DNA of 64,000 nt, taken from the NCBI GenBank assembly GCA_025765615.1, contig JAIVFJ010000020.1, positions 124,001 to 188,000 of the forward strand, read 5' to 3'. Position 1 is the first letter of the stretch. Each line of letters starts with the position of its first letter. The DNA is from Zopfochytrium polystomum (lineage: Eukaryota > Chytridiomycota > Chytridiomycetes > Chytridiales > Chytridiaceae). Position numbers and translations under genes: made by a program. Shown piece after piece: positions 10,592-21,014 of the stretch. The notes beneath the pieces were generated by a model, which did not search any database, was not told where the DNA came from, and saw only the letters and a list, made by a program, of their open reading frames with translations.

Positions 10592-12070
10592 TCACTTATC
10601 CACACGGCCCACAGCGTACGAAATGTAAAAGTACGGCTTGTACCCATCTGCATTGGGAAACAGCACCAGTGAGCGGTCAGAGAGATCTCCAAGCTTTGAT
10701 GCCCTCGTTCACTCTCACGTACCGTTGTACTCCTCCATAGCCTCTGCAAGGTATTTGTCAAATTCGTCGTCGCTGAGACCGAGCCGCTTCGTCAGGAACG
10801 GTTTGCAGGACGCAAAGACACCGCCGTAGCTGCTTTTTGCCATGCGGCTGATTTGGCCGTCCCAGCCCATCTGGTTTTTGGAGGATTAGGTTGGTGGGGG
10901 TTATTAGGGGTTGAGAAATTGTTTAGACAGATTTCTTTGGAGATCGCATGCGTTCTGACCGGTACAGGCACTTTCTCCTCCTTGATGAAGGTTAGACCGC
11001 CCGCCTTTGCATGATCACCAACGTGCAGGTCTGCCAGCGTTATTGGAATGAACGGTCAGCAGGCATCGGAGTTGGCGACAGTCAAAATACTCCCAAGTGG
11101 CACCCTACTCACTGACTGTCGCGTCCTGCCCGCGGTCCCACGACTCTTGCGCAAACGCTTTCGTCAGCTCCGTCAGCTTTGGGCCGGTGTCGAAAAGTAC
11201 AGGGCCAATCTGCGGTGGATGAGTAAGGTGGGGTGGGGGGTTTTTAAGTGCGACTCCTTACCTCCACTATTTCGACGAACCCGCCAGGCTTTGTGATACG
11301 CTTGAGCTCCTTAACGGTTTCCGGCTACTTGTCCTTTGGGATGGAGAGGACAAGAAAGCGCTGGTTGGAGAGTAGAGACACCAGTGTTAGGCCAGTGTTA
11401 GGCTGCGTGGATGGAAGGTGTTTCGGCAGATACGAATTGGCTCACCTGGTGGACGAAATCAAAGTAATTGTCGGGAACTGATCGTACGGTGGGAGACAAT
11501 GAGAAAAGGGCTGGACATCTGCGACATCCCAAAAAAAGAGAGCACTCAACAGTCTGTTCCGTTGACAATGTTCTGCGCAGAGAACCGGAAGTTGGGCATG
11601 GACTTGTCCGCAATGATGTCCACAATGTCCTTTTGTGGGAGTTGGATCACGCATTTAGGAGGCATAAGCGGAGAGGGTGACAAAGACTCAACTGATCCTA
11701 CGAACTCCGTCTTTGGGTACAGCTTGGCCATCTCTTCGACCCAGGCGCCAGGGCCGCAGCCCATGTCGAGGACGCGGGCGCCGCCGGCTTCAAAGAGATC
11801 GTGCAGCGGGGCGTGGAAGAGGCCTTTCAGCACGGTGCGGGTGACGCGGTGCTGTATGTGGTGGTGAAGTACGGACACGACAGAAAAAGGGTGTCAGTGC
11901 CGTTGAGCACGACGGCCAGGTCTGGCGTGAGGCGCTTCGCACCGCACCTGCAGTCTGAGTCTGTCCTGCTCCTCTCCGTCCGACGGAAGAAAGTACGACG
12001 GGTCTTTCATCGTGTAATCCCGCTTCCCCTGCGGGAGGGCGAACTTGGTGGAGTCGGCGTCTGCAGCCAT
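10592..12070 (-). CDS. SAM-dependent methyltransferase (LaeA-like), one in-frame stop
   Basis: Nine exons in transcription order: 12070-11948, 11851-11693, 11629-11551, 11477-11446, 11360-11262, 11209-11113, 11030-10960, 10870-10723 and 10647-10592. They sum to 864 nt (288 codons) with all phases consistent. Motif I is VLDMGCGPGAWVEEMA. Post-motif blocks read FPDNYFDFVHQ, RFLVLSIPKDK-stop-PETVKELKR and PGGFVEIVE; the C-terminus is YKPYFYISYAVGR. The class I fold is that of the fungal LaeA-like group, whose substrates are mostly unknown. The TAG at 11325-11327 replaces a Trp conserved in the paralogue at 17436-19718 (RADRWPAVV). This is a recent pseudogene, an allele, or a sequencing error; everything else is intact. 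Confidence 0.8.
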
Positions 12071-12172
12071 TGATGTGAGCGGACTGGGGGGCGCTGTGGC
12101 GGATGCGGGGCGGCGAAGCGGGGTGGGTGTGTGTTTGGTCGGAGCGAGCTGCAGATTGGGGAGAATTCGAAT

Positions 12173-12190
12173 GCAGTTTTATATATAAAA
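12173..12190. promoter_or_regulatory. TATA-like element
   Basis: A near-palindromic TTTTATATATAAAA lies about 105-120 bp upstream of the minus-strand methyltransferase ATG (12070), a plausible TATA distance. It is symmetric and so could be read from either strand. Confidence 0.35.
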
Positions 12191-12913
12191 CGAAGTCTTC
12201 CGCTGCTGCTTTCATGGAACTTGAGAATTTGTTTTTGCTCCGTCGCCGCTGTCAAAATATTTTCCGTTGTTTGGCAGCCAGCGCAGGGAGGAGGCCAAAT
12301 TAGCAATCTGCTCAACGGAACTCCCAAACACTGCCAAAGAATAAGACGAAGAAGAAAAAGAAGAGAAGAAGAATATGCCACTAACCCTCTCGATGCTCCG
12401 GAAATCCGTTTCCTCCGGCTCTCCTCTCCAGCGCTGCCGGCCGCGCACGGAACTCGTTTGCGAACAAAATCAAGAATTTTTTTTTTGTTTGACAGACTTG
12501 TCACCTTCGGGCTTGTCAGCCAGCGGCCGCACAAACCCCCCGAACGGCAGATCATTTTAATAAATCGAATCTTGGGCTATTTTCTACCGACGGAGTTCAT
12601 CGAGAAGAGGAAGGAGTCCATCGAATTCTTTTACCTTTACATCGCAGCCCTGCGTTGGTGGGAAAAAGACTGCCGCCGGTCAGGAGACGTCTACTTGTGT
12701 GCGGTTGCGGCTCGGCTGGCCGAAGCGAGGACCTGCAGACGAGTCAATGCGAACGCCTTTTGTAGAGGCTCAGTCCACAGCGCATCCCTTGCGATCGAAA
12801 ACCAAGAGTTGACGAAATCGTTAAGTCTTTGCGACTCGCATAATAGAGGTGGAACGTGGAACTGACATAGGAAAAGAATAGAGGTCAAGGTAGCTGTTGG
12901 AAGGCACCAATAT
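12191..12913. other. Intergenic
   Basis: Divergent spacer ahead of the F-box/LRR gene. It is open in one plus frame, but composition and motif content argue against coding. Confidence 0.4.
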
Positions 12914-14548
12914 ATGATCAACACAATGGCATCCCCTCCAACTGCCGATCAATTTAGTGGCGCCGCCTCGAGAAGGCTGGCCTCCCTCCCACAGGTGGCC
13001 ATTCTCCGCTATCTCCCCCGCAGAGACGTTGCCGCTGTTGCTCGCGTCTCCGCCGAGTGGGCCGCCGCCGCTCGCCCTCTGCTCTACAAGGCCTTACGCT
13101 TATGTTGGCCAGAAGCACCTCCCGCCGCTTTCACCCGCCGCACGGCCAACGGGGGGGGAGACGACGGGCTCCACAACGACGATGACCCCGAAGTAAAGCA
13201 TTACAGGCAGGTGCTCGCCTACTTCTTTTCACGCGAAAGGCACTTGGGCGGATTCTATGAGCCCCTCCCAGACGAGATCGCCATCTTGGCCGCGCGGGAC
13301 CCCTCCGACCCGTGGAACCCGCTCCCGCACGTACGCAAACTCGACATTGCTTATGCCCAACCCAACGAGGAGGGGTTGCTTGCAATCCTTTCAGCTCTGG
13401 CCGCCGCTGGCACTCGACTGGACGCCTTGACGATCGACCGCCTCACCCTCTCGGAGGAGATCATAGCAGCGCTCCGATCGCTTCTGCAAGACGCCTCCTC
13501 TCTCAATCTCGTCAGGATCGAAGTACCACTCTCCTTGGCCGACCCTTTCGCACAGCTCTTCCCTCGCCTGCGCTCGTTAGCGGTCGGCGAGCTCCGTGGT
13601 ATCGACAAACTCGCTCCCAAGCTGGTTAGTCTCAACACCAACACGCTTGTAACGTATGTGGGAACGCCCTACCACCTGCCTTTCGCCAGCGCAATGATAC
13701 CCGTGCTGGCAGATGTCACTTCGCTGCGCCACTTGTCCCTACAGCTTGCTCCCGGTGACGACGCTGCCTTTGCAGTGATTCTCCGTCGCCGCGGCAACGG
13801 CCTGCGTTCCCTCCGCCTCGGCCTCCACCTTCAACCCGAGAGCGATTTGCTCCGCCAGATCCTCGCGACCGCCCCAAACCTCGTCGCGCTGGATCTCTAC
13901 AACGGTGTCCCTTCCCCGGTGTCCCTGGGGGATCTCTCCCACCTCTCCGCTGCTACCGTTCCCTGCATCACCAGGCTCAGGGTCGAAGGGGTTCCCCCAG
14001 CCCTCGCGGGCCCACTCATCGCGCTCCTGAAACCGTGGCTCGAGCTTCTCATTCTGCCACGGTCCTTCGGCCCCGACCGCACCCAAGCCATCGCCATGAT
14101 GACCGCCGTCGGCCCGCTCCCATCGCTCCGCCGCCTCGCCCTGTTCGACGCGCTGGACCCGCCCGCAGTCGCCGCCCTCGCCGCCGCCTGCCCGCGCCTC
14201 CAGCACCTCGAAATCCCGGCGACGCCCACCGCGACGGGCGCCCCCGCCGCCATCGACGCGCTGGCGTGCATCCCCGACCTCCGGTCCGTCGTCGTCACGG
14301 ACCTGCCGTCGCTCCAAGACCCCGCCCCCGCCGTCCGCGACGCGGCGAGCCTCGTCGAGGAGCACCCCGGCGTCAAGGAGGTGGTGTTTGTGTGGTTCGG
14401 GGGGCAGCTGTGGAACTACCGGCCGTTTGCTCGGCTGGCGCAGTCGGTGGAGATGGAGACGGAGGGTCGTGTTAGGTTCCCGCGAAGGAGGAGGGACTGG
14501 CCGGCTTTGCTGCACACTATTGTGCAGTTTGATCCGTCTGATGCCTAG
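12914..14548 (+). CDS. F-box/leucine-rich-repeat-like protein
   Basis: Single exon, 544 aa; MASPPTAD at residue 5 is an alternative start. An F-box-like segment (LPQVAILRYLPRRDVAAVARVSAEW, about residues 28-52) leads into a long series of leucine-rich repeats such as LDALTIDRLTLSEE, SLRHLSLQLAP, LRSLRLGLHL, LVALDLYNGV and LRRLALFDAL. This layout is that of SCF adaptor proteins. No zinc or catalytic motif is seen. Codon third positions are strongly G/C, matching its neighbour at 14969. The large minus-strand open frames across it are shadows. Substrate unknown. Confidence 0.75.
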   Translation: MINTMASPPTADQFSGAASRRLASLPQVAILRYLPRRDVAAVARVSAEWAAAARPLLYKALRLCWPEAPPAAFTRRTANGGGDDGLHNDDDPEVKHYRQVLAYFFSRERHLGGFYEPLPDEIAILAARDPSDPWNPLPHVRKLDIAYAQPNEEGLLAILSALAAAGTRLDALTIDRLTLSEEIIAALRSLLQDASSLNLVRIEVPLSLADPFAQLFPRLRSLAVGELRGIDKLAPKLVSLNTNTLVTYVGTPYHLPFASAMIPVLADVTSLRHLSLQLAPGDDAAFAVILRRRGNGLRSLRLGLHLQPESDLLRQILATAPNLVALDLYNGVPSPVSLGDLSHLSAATVPCITRLRVEGVPPALAGPLIALLKPWLELLILPRSFGPDRTQAIAMMTAVGPLPSLRRLALFDALDPPAVAALAAACPRLQHLEIPATPTATGAPAAIDALACIPDLRSVVVTDLPSLQDPAPAVRDAASLVEEHPGVKEVVFVWFGGQLWNYRPFARLAQSVEMETEGRVRFPRRRRDWPALLHTIVQFDPSDA

Positions 14549-14968
14549 CCGGCTTTCCGTACGCGAGAACCGGAACGGCAGGGGAGGTTCTCCTTGCCGA
14601 CTCTTGGTGGTTCGGAAGCTGTCTTTGCTGTTTGCGGTGAAAGAGAAGATCTCGGTCCAGGCTGTTGCCGGGTTGCCGTTTTGTTGATGGAGGGGAGGGG
14701 AGATTCCAGGGTGATGTTTCTTGTTTCTACTTCGTTGTTCTTCTTGCGTTCGGGGAAACGATTTGTTCACAACACACACTCGTAAACAGATTACATCTAA
14801 TTCGAGTTTGCGAGTCTTACATGTACATTTCACAAATCAATCGTGCAGTGTGTGGAATGTAACTGCGCATCTCCGACATTGTTCCACGGTTCGTTCAGTC
14901 GGCGACAGATCCCCTTTTTTTCTCCTCGTTAGCAAAGCCCCCCACAAGCTACGCCTCTCGCACTGAAA
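14549..14968. other. Intergenic
   Basis: 3' flank of the F-box/LRR gene and promoter of the next gene; less GC-rich than either CDS. No ORF looks coding. Confidence 0.4.
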
Positions 14969-16243
14969 ATGGCAAAGTTCGCCGCACTACCGCTCGAGGT
15001 TCTCGAGGAAATCGCCAAAGCCGTCGTCGACGCGGACGCCGGCTGGCACACGACGTGCCGGATCGAGTGTAGCCTCTTCCTGATCGCGCGCCTGCGCCTC
15101 GTGAACCGCGCTTGGCGCGCCGTCGTCGAGTCCGACCCCGTCGCCCGCCACGCGTTCGGCGACTGCCGCCCGCTTGGCGAGGACGTGGAGCCGGTGCAGC
15201 CCGCGACAGATCGGCCCCGTCGCGGTCTCTCGAGTTTCCAGAGGAACTACGTGGCGGGATACCCGTGCGCCGACGAGCGGGTCGGCGCCTGGCACCTCCT
15301 CGTCGATCATGAGGCCTACGATCGCCATTGGTGCAACAAGCCCGACTTGTGGCCGAGCCAGATCTACCGCAAGCCCGGCGTCCGCCACTGGCGGTGCGGC
15401 CGCGTCTCAGCCGTCGAGTGCGACTTTGTTGCGGTCCCGCCGAACGGGAAAAAGGCGGCGCTGCACCATGGCGGCGACGACTGCGCCCCGCCCGGCGGTT
15501 GGTTCGACCTTCTGGTCGACTTTACGATGATCTCGTGGTGCCGCGCCAAGATGGGCGAGGCGATGTTTGACGACGGGATCGGCGGGTACTACTTTGGCCA
15601 AAGGGCGTCCGTCCCGGTCATGTTTTCCAACCAGTGCGCCGCCGTTTTGGAGAGGCTCCGGAACGCCGACGCGGCCGAGGACGGAAAATCGGAACGCGCC
15701 GCCCGCCGCCGCCCCAGGATCGTGGACAGGGCCGTTTTTGACATCGCAACGGCCAACGCGTATTTGCCCTCGTTCCCGCTTCGCGTCCGTCGAGTGCGGG
15801 ATCTGGCCAGCTGCTCGCAGCTGCCCTTTTTCAAGGGCCACTCGAGTCCATCCCACTGGCACGGGCAAGCCTCCTCGGTGTGCGAGCGCAGCTGCACGTT
15901 CTGCGCCGCCTCGATCGGAGGGCTCTACTTTGACTGGCGTCTGTTGGGGGAATTCCACGGCGACGAGATGGCGCGCTGGCACGATCACGACGGGCTGTGG
16001 CTCGTCAAGACGCTTCTGCGGCGGTTTGAAGGGTTCGAGGGGTTTGACGATTCGGACGGCTCGACGTCGGGCGATTCGGGCGGTTCGGCGGCTCGAACGC
16101 GAAGCCCGACGGCGCTGTTTTACGCCGACAGCTTTCCGGAATTTGAAAATTTTCCTTACCACGCGTACACTTTTACGGTCAGCAAGAGAACGGGGCGGTT
16201 GATGGGACTCTATTCGTGGTTTGAATTTGGCGAGCGGCCTTGA
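14969..16243 (+). CDS. F-box-like protein of unknown function
   Basis: Single exon, 424 aa. The N-terminus LPLEVLEEIAKAVVDAD...LVNRAWRAVVESDP is F-box-like. The rest (about residues 80-424) is an unrecognised globular region rich in Trp, His and Cys, with a cysteine cluster CERSCTFCAASIGG and an acidic Ser/Gly linker (DDSDGSTSGDSGGS) near residue 360. It is adjacent to and co-oriented with the F-box/LRR gene but not obviously homologous beyond the F-box. The long minus-strand frame across it (15407-16816) is a shadow, as the plus frame carries the G/C third-position bias. No function can be assigned past a possible SCF link. Confidence 0.65.
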   Translation: MAKFAALPLEVLEEIAKAVVDADAGWHTTCRIECSLFLIARLRLVNRAWRAVVESDPVARHAFGDCRPLGEDVEPVQPATDRPRRGLSSFQRNYVAGYPCADERVGAWHLLVDHEAYDRHWCNKPDLWPSQIYRKPGVRHWRCGRVSAVECDFVAVPPNGKKAALHHGGDDCAPPGGWFDLLVDFTMISWCRAKMGEAMFDDGIGGYYFGQRASVPVMFSNQCAAVLERLRNADAAEDGKSERAARRRPRIVDRAVFDIATANAYLPSFPLRVRRVRDLASCSQLPFFKGHSSPSHWHGQASSVCERSCTFCAASIGGLYFDWRLLGEFHGDEMARWHDHDGLWLVKTLLRRFEGFEGFDDSDGSTSGDSGGSAARTRSPTALFYADSFPEFENFPYHAYTFTVSKRTGRLMGLYSWFEFGERP

Positions 16244-16983
16244 GCGCGACGCGCGTGGCATGCAGTGGAAGAGCATTTCAATCTGTTTTTTTTTTCCCTG
16301 ACAGCGGAACAGCAACAATGTACTGTTTTTGGACCCAAACACAAACATCAACTCGTATTTTACAACCAAACCAAAATCAATGCTTCGGCATCTCCGACCA
16401 CCCCTCCGCCAACGCACCTCAATTCTCTCGACGCCGCCGCAGCCGACGAGCAGCACCGCTTCCACCCGGCGTTCAACCCCGTCGCTGTTCGCTCCACTGC
16501 GCACAATGCTCGTGCGAGACGACCACCGTGTCCCACCGCCCATCGTAGTTGACACATGGCAACACCACCTTGCCCAGCCTCCGCAGCGGCGCCGCCGCAA
16601 CAGTCTTGCCCGGCTCCACCGGCGGACCGTCAAGCGTCGCCCGAACCCACCTCCACCGCTTGGCCGTGGGGTCGACGCTTGCGCGGGTCCCCGCAGCGAC
16701 GCGCCCGTCCGATGAGTGCGTCGGAAGGCACCGCCGCCGGGCCGGGCACTGCCGTCCACCCTGCAGCGGCCGATAGAATCTAAGGACAATTCGTTTGAGT
16801 CTGCCACCACCCGCAAAACAGCACTTCTTTAGACACGACGCTCCCCTTCTCTACGAGCTGTCCAAACAATCGGGCAATCTGGAGGGGATGGACATAATAG
16901 GCTCTGCCGCTCAAGTGCCAGCAAAACTATCAATCGGAATGTGGATCCCTGAACACCCTCATGTGTTTTCATTATCAAAGTTA
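16244..16983. other. Intergenic
   Basis: GC-rich with overlapping open frames on both strands but no motif-bearing ORF. Nothing supportable. Confidence 0.4.
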
Positions 16984-17055
16984 GGGGGCTTCCGGGACTT
17001 GAACCCGGGACCTCCTCCACCCTAAGAATGAATCATACCCCTAGACCAAAGCCCC
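16984..17055 (-). tRNA. tRNA-Pro(AGG)
   Basis: The reverse complement gives a 72-nt cloverleaf. Acceptor stem GGGGCTT/AAGCCCC is perfect, the D-arm is GGTCTAGGGGTATGAT, the anticodon loop is TTAGGGT (anticodon AGG), and the T-arm is CCGGGTTCAAGTCCCGG. The anticodon stem (CATTC/GGAGG) carries one A-G mismatch and a T-G pair, unusual for an otherwise perfect tRNA. Confidence 0.85.
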
Positions 17056-17435
17056 TTGCGTGAAAATGCAGGGGCATCATAATCTGAATGGGAAATTTGG
17101 GCTGAAATTGAATTTCGAAAAATGAGTATCCGTCCCCGAGAGTCTTCCTAGATCTAGTCGCCAGCTGAAAGATCCACACTCCTTTTTAGATTCCGGACGC
17201 TCTCTTCGACAGATGATATAATCAGGTTTGGCTGGCATTGAGGGGAATTGGACCGTTACCCACGACCCGCCCGTTGTGCTTTGGACCGTTACCCACGACC
17301 CGCCCGTTGTCCTCCCCAACCGCCAAAAAAGAAAACTGAAGACAAAAGAGAGAAGAAAACAATGTAAAATATGATATGCAAGGATGTACACAAATGCGGT
17401 TTTCCTCCCCCCCGGCCGACTTTCCCGATCAGCCT
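17056..17435. other. Intergenic with a short tandem duplication
   Basis: It holds the direct repeat described at 17245-17311 and the 3' flank of the methyltransferase gene. No gene seen. Confidence 0.4.
17245..17311. repeat. Two-copy direct repeat, about 30 bp
   Basis: The unit starting TTGGACCGTTACCCACGACC and continuing to CGCCCGTTGT occurs twice with a period of about 34 bp; the copies look identical over about 30 bp. Confidence 0.8.
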
Positions 17436-19718
17436 TCACTTGACCACCTTCCCCCACGCGCAATACCAATTCCAGAACGACTGCCGTTCCGCAAACTCCC
17501 TCTCGAGGCGATCTAGGACCGCGTCGAACGCCGCCGCCGCCGCCACAGCCGCCTCGCCGTCGGGGCTGGCGGCATCGGAGCGGTGGAGGAGGAAGGGGCG
17601 GAAGCTGAGGATGCCCTGGCGGATGCAGATCCAGACGTGCGAACCGAGGTGGCCGTTCCAGCAGATCTGGGGTTGGTTGGTTGGCCCGGCGAGCGGGTGG
17701 GTTGAAGGGAAAGGGAACTCACCGGCGCGGCCTGCATATCCTCGCGGACGTCGATGAGACCGGCGTCGGTGAGGGACGCGTCGAGTTCGAGAGCTGGAGA
17801 GTGTGGGAGGGGCGATTCAGAAAAAAAGAGAAAAAGGAGGTGAGATGCACGCGCGGTAAACTCACCGATTTTGCGGTCGATCCCAAACTTTTTCTGGACC
17901 CTCAACACTGGGGAGGCCGTGAAGTGAGTACAAACAAAGGACTCGCCGCAGCCGTTGAAACAAACGCCAGCACACACACACGCACACACACACAAGCACA
18001 CTCACCATCCGCGTCCAGCTTCGCCGCGACAGGCCCCTTTCGCTGGAACCCGCCGTACGGCTCGACGAGCTCGATCCATCCGCCCGGCTTTGTGACGCGC
18101 TTGAGCTCGCGGACGACGGCGGGCCAGCGGTCGGCGCGGACGGTGGAGAGGAGGCTGCGCTGGAAGGTAAAGTCAAAGGTCGAATCGGGGACTTTTCATT
18201 TTTTTTAAGCAGTTGAGATGGTTAGAAAAACGAGGTTCACGCACGGAAGGCGGGAGTGACGGGTGTGGAGAGTTCGATTCGTTGGGCGCTTACAGGGAAG
18301 ACCGGCGACGACGTCAGCCTCGACGAGCGAGACGTTTTGCGGAACGGGAGCGGCGGTGGCTGCGAGCTCCGCCGCGAAGCCTGGGACGTTGTCCTTTTTT
18401 TCCGTGCGTCGTTGGTATTTTTGTGGAATTGAGTTAATAACAGGGATCGGGGAGCGGAAAACCCGCACTTTTTCCGGGTTTGAGCTGGAAAAGGAAGGGG
18501 ATCTCCAAAAAAATGGAGTCTAGTGGGCACGAGATCGAGACAAACACAGAAGACAAGAGCGGATATATGCGCATCTCCTCCGCACTCCTTATCGGCAGTG
18601 ACCGGGGCCGCGTGATCGTTCGGCGACATCGCTCCCAAAAAGGAGTGCAGCGCCGAACTCCGGAGAAAGGTGGTGTGGGATTGGTGCAGCCCAGGTTTGG
18701 GGGGGTTAAGGGGGGAAGGGGAGGAGGCCAAAACCTCACCACGGCAACGATCTTGGCGTTGGGGAACCTCGCGGCGACTTCGAACGCCCACGACCCAAGG
18801 CCGCAGCCGACGTCCAGGACCAGCGGCGGGCCTCGCAACTCCTCCGTCTTGTGCTGCTCTCGTTGTTGCTGCTGCTGGGTTTGCTCGTCGTTGAGGACGC
18901 CGTGGTCTTCGCCGGCGACGGCTCCGGTGGCGGCTGAGGAGGAGGAGGACGCCAAAGACGAGCCGTCCAGCACTTGCGCGACTGGGGCGTGGAAGAGCTG
19001 GTTGTGAAAGAGGTATCGCGAGATTTCGTGGAACACGTTGGTGCGGTCCTGGCGTGGGTGGGGAAGCGAGGGTGCGCGGGAGTTGTGGCAGAGGGCAAAA
19101 AGGTGGCGAGTTTCAGCGAATCCTTGTGGGGTGAGAAAATGCAACGACAGCAGGACAACTCACAACGTCGAGGCTCGCAGGTCTCCTTGCCAGCAGCAGC
19201 GACCGGCCGTCTGGCCCGTTGGAGGGGGGTGGCGCCACCCCCACGTTGGGTGGTGGCAGTGGCTGCGCGAGCTCGATTGCGATGGCAGCCGCCGGCCCCA
19301 GGCTCTCTTTCCTCGAGGGGATTATCGGGGTCTCTGGCGCCCTCACAAGAACAGACTGTGATCCTGGCAGCGGGGGAGTCGGCAGGTAGTGGGTGCCGTT
19401 TGTTGGTGGTGGTGGTGGTGGGGGCCGAAAGCTCGGGACGGATGCGTTGGGGGACGGGGAAGCGTGTGGAGAGGACGAGACGGGCAGGATGGTTTGCCTC
19501 GACGAGGCAAGGTTGTTGGCGGCGGCGGCGGTGCCGGGAGGAAGCGGGCTGGCGGAGGGTGAGATGGTGGAGCTGGTCAAGAATGACGACGCCGTGGGCG
19601 CCGAGGATGAGAGAGGCAAAGGGCAAGGAGCTGCCGTGTGGGCATGGGTAAGGTCCTGAAAGAACGGGGCGATCGGGGCGAGCTCGACTGGGAGTGACCT
19701 CGAGGACGGGAGCGACAT
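17436..19718 (-). CDS. SAM-dependent methyltransferase (LaeA-like) with disordered N-terminus
   Basis: Seven exons in transcription order: 19718-19164, 19048-18740, 18393-18294, 18191-18006, 17907-17866, 17793-17723 and 17666-17436. They sum to 1494 nt (497 aa) and phases agree throughout. Residues 1-185 are low-complexity Ser/Pro-rich. The fold follows: DRTNVFHEISRYLFHNQLF, a Ser/Gln-rich insertion, motif I LVLDVGCGLGSWAFEVA, LVEADVVAGLPF, FDFTFQRSLLSTVRADRW, VTKPGGWIELVEPYGG, and a C-terminal FWNWYCAWGK. It is a paralogue of the 10592-12070 gene; most intron positions differ, so the duplication is old or introns have turned over. The open frame runs upstream of 19718, but the extra sequence looks untranslated. 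Confidence 0.85.
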
Positions 19719-19839
19719 GATGATGGCTGCGGGTGAGTGCGCCTGCCTGCGTGTGTTGTGTATGTGTGTATGTGTGTATGTTTGCTTGTGCGATGCGAGA
19801 GGGTTACCTGCCACTTTCCTGGGAACTCGAGAGACTGAC

Positions 19840-19870
<31 letters not shown>

Positions 19871-20394
19871 AGAGTGTGTTTGAATGTGTTTGGCGAGCAA
19901 TCTTGACCCCTCTGTTGACAGCAAGGAATAATAACCATTGATTGGTTGTCATTGGCCCTGTCTGCCGATCTCCGCACCAGTCTGGTTGGCTGTCTGGCTG
20001 TCGGCCTGCCTGCCTGTCTCTTTCTTCGCCAATCTGTCGCGATGCCTGTGGTTTCCCACTGCGCATCGGCGGAGAGACAGACAGCCGAAAATGGTTCCGC
20101 CGACAGAAAACAAACAAAAAAAATAGAAGGAAGGCTTTCTCCCATTTTTGTCTCCACTCGCCCTTCGGGAAAAAAAAAAAAAAAAAAAAAAAAATTCGGA
20201 TAGATGCGCGGACGGTCAGGGCAAAAGACAAAAAATAGGGAGATTTGCTTCCGAAAAGGCAACAAAACGTGTGGATTTTCACCGCGCCCTCTGGTGGATC
20301 ATCCGTTCGTTCATTCATTGCACGCGGGGGCCGACGGAAATCAGTCGACCAAAGGGGGCCGATTAACGAATACGGAAAAGTCACTTTCGCCTTG
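19719..20394. other. Intergenic with simple repeats
   Basis: Promoter side of the methyltransferase gene. It holds GT-rich runs near 19838-19870 and an A25 run at 20170-20194. No gene seen. Confidence 0.45.
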
Positions 20395-20880
20395 TCACGA
20401 TTTTGTTTGCGCGGCCGCTTCCTCCAGCCTTGCCTTTTCCCAATACCGGCGCTTCCACCTTTGCCGCCGTTGCCGCCGTTGCCCCCCGATGTCACCCGTT
20501 CCGCCATCCCCTCCGGTGCCTCCATTCCCTCCGTTGCCTCCTTTGCCTCCAGGCCTGGCTCTGCCGCGTCCACGAGCGGTGAAACTTTCAATCTCGTCGT
20601 TCAGAGAAAGGCCCAAACCGTCAACAATAAAGTCAGCCATATCGTCATGAAAATCAGCATCACTGTCCACACCCCTCAGAGTCGTCGGTTTCGGCATGGT
20701 CATGACTCGTTTTCTGCGGCATGGACGACTCCATTGGTGTGATCTTAGCCTCCTCTGTTTTGAAAGTGAGGACTCAGGCATTTTCACTCTGGACGAGATC
20801 ACTCGATCGCGGAAAGTTTTCATTTCTTGACTAGTTGCTACAGGCTTCGCTTGCGCGTTTGTGGCTGAAGGCTTTTTCAC
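20395..20880 (-). CDS. Hypothetical Gly/Arg-rich-tailed protein (5' end unresolved)
   Basis: Open minus-strand frame ending at 20395. It lacks an ATG at its 5' side (it would begin at GTG), so an upstream exon is likely. The sequence has a basic middle (RPCRRKRVMTMPKP), an acidic/hydrophobic stretch (DSDADFHDDMADFIVDGLGL) and a C-terminus with RGRGRARPGG followed by GGNGG/GGTGG repeats. This layout resembles small RNA-binding or mRNA-export adaptor proteins, but I cannot assign a family. Confidence 0.35.
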   Translation of the reverse strand: MKKPSATNAQAKPVATSQEMKTFRDRVISSRVKMPESSLSKQRRLRSHQWSRPCRRKRVMTMPKPTTLRGVDSDADFHDDMADFIVDGLGLSLNDEIESFTARGRGRARPGGKGGNGGNGGTGGDGGTGDIGGQRRQRRQRWKRRYWEKARLEEAAAQTKS

Positions 20881-21014
20881 GAAAATGGATGTGATAGAGT
20901 TGGGGTTGACGCGAGGGTTTTTGTAAGGTCATCCAGAGTCTCGGTCCTCATTTCATCCAGTGTCGCTGGCTTCGTTCCCAACCGAAAGTAAACGATTTGT
21001 GCGTCATCTCGAAT

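Noticed and set aside
11325..11327. Reassignment of UAG to a sense codon
   Set aside because: TAG is used as a natural terminator by several intact genes here (GT71 at 36099-36101, F-box/LRR at 14546-14548, J protein at 31978-31980).
12131..12865. 244-aa plus-strand frame in the spacer
   Set aside because: No motif and no homology by eye; it overlaps the methyltransferase promoter and has mixed codon use.
13739..14833. 364-aa minus-strand frame
   Set aside because: Antisense of the F-box/LRR gene; the LRR pattern is only on the plus strand.
15407..16816. 469-aa minus-strand open frame
   Set aside because: Antisense shadow of the F-box-like gene at 14969-16243; it is Arg/Gly-rich and lacks motifs, while the plus frame carries the codon bias.
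19719..20591. N-terminal extension of the methyltransferase frame
   Set aside because: The open frame continues through translated GT and A repeats; the Met at 19718 is the first with plausible protein after it.
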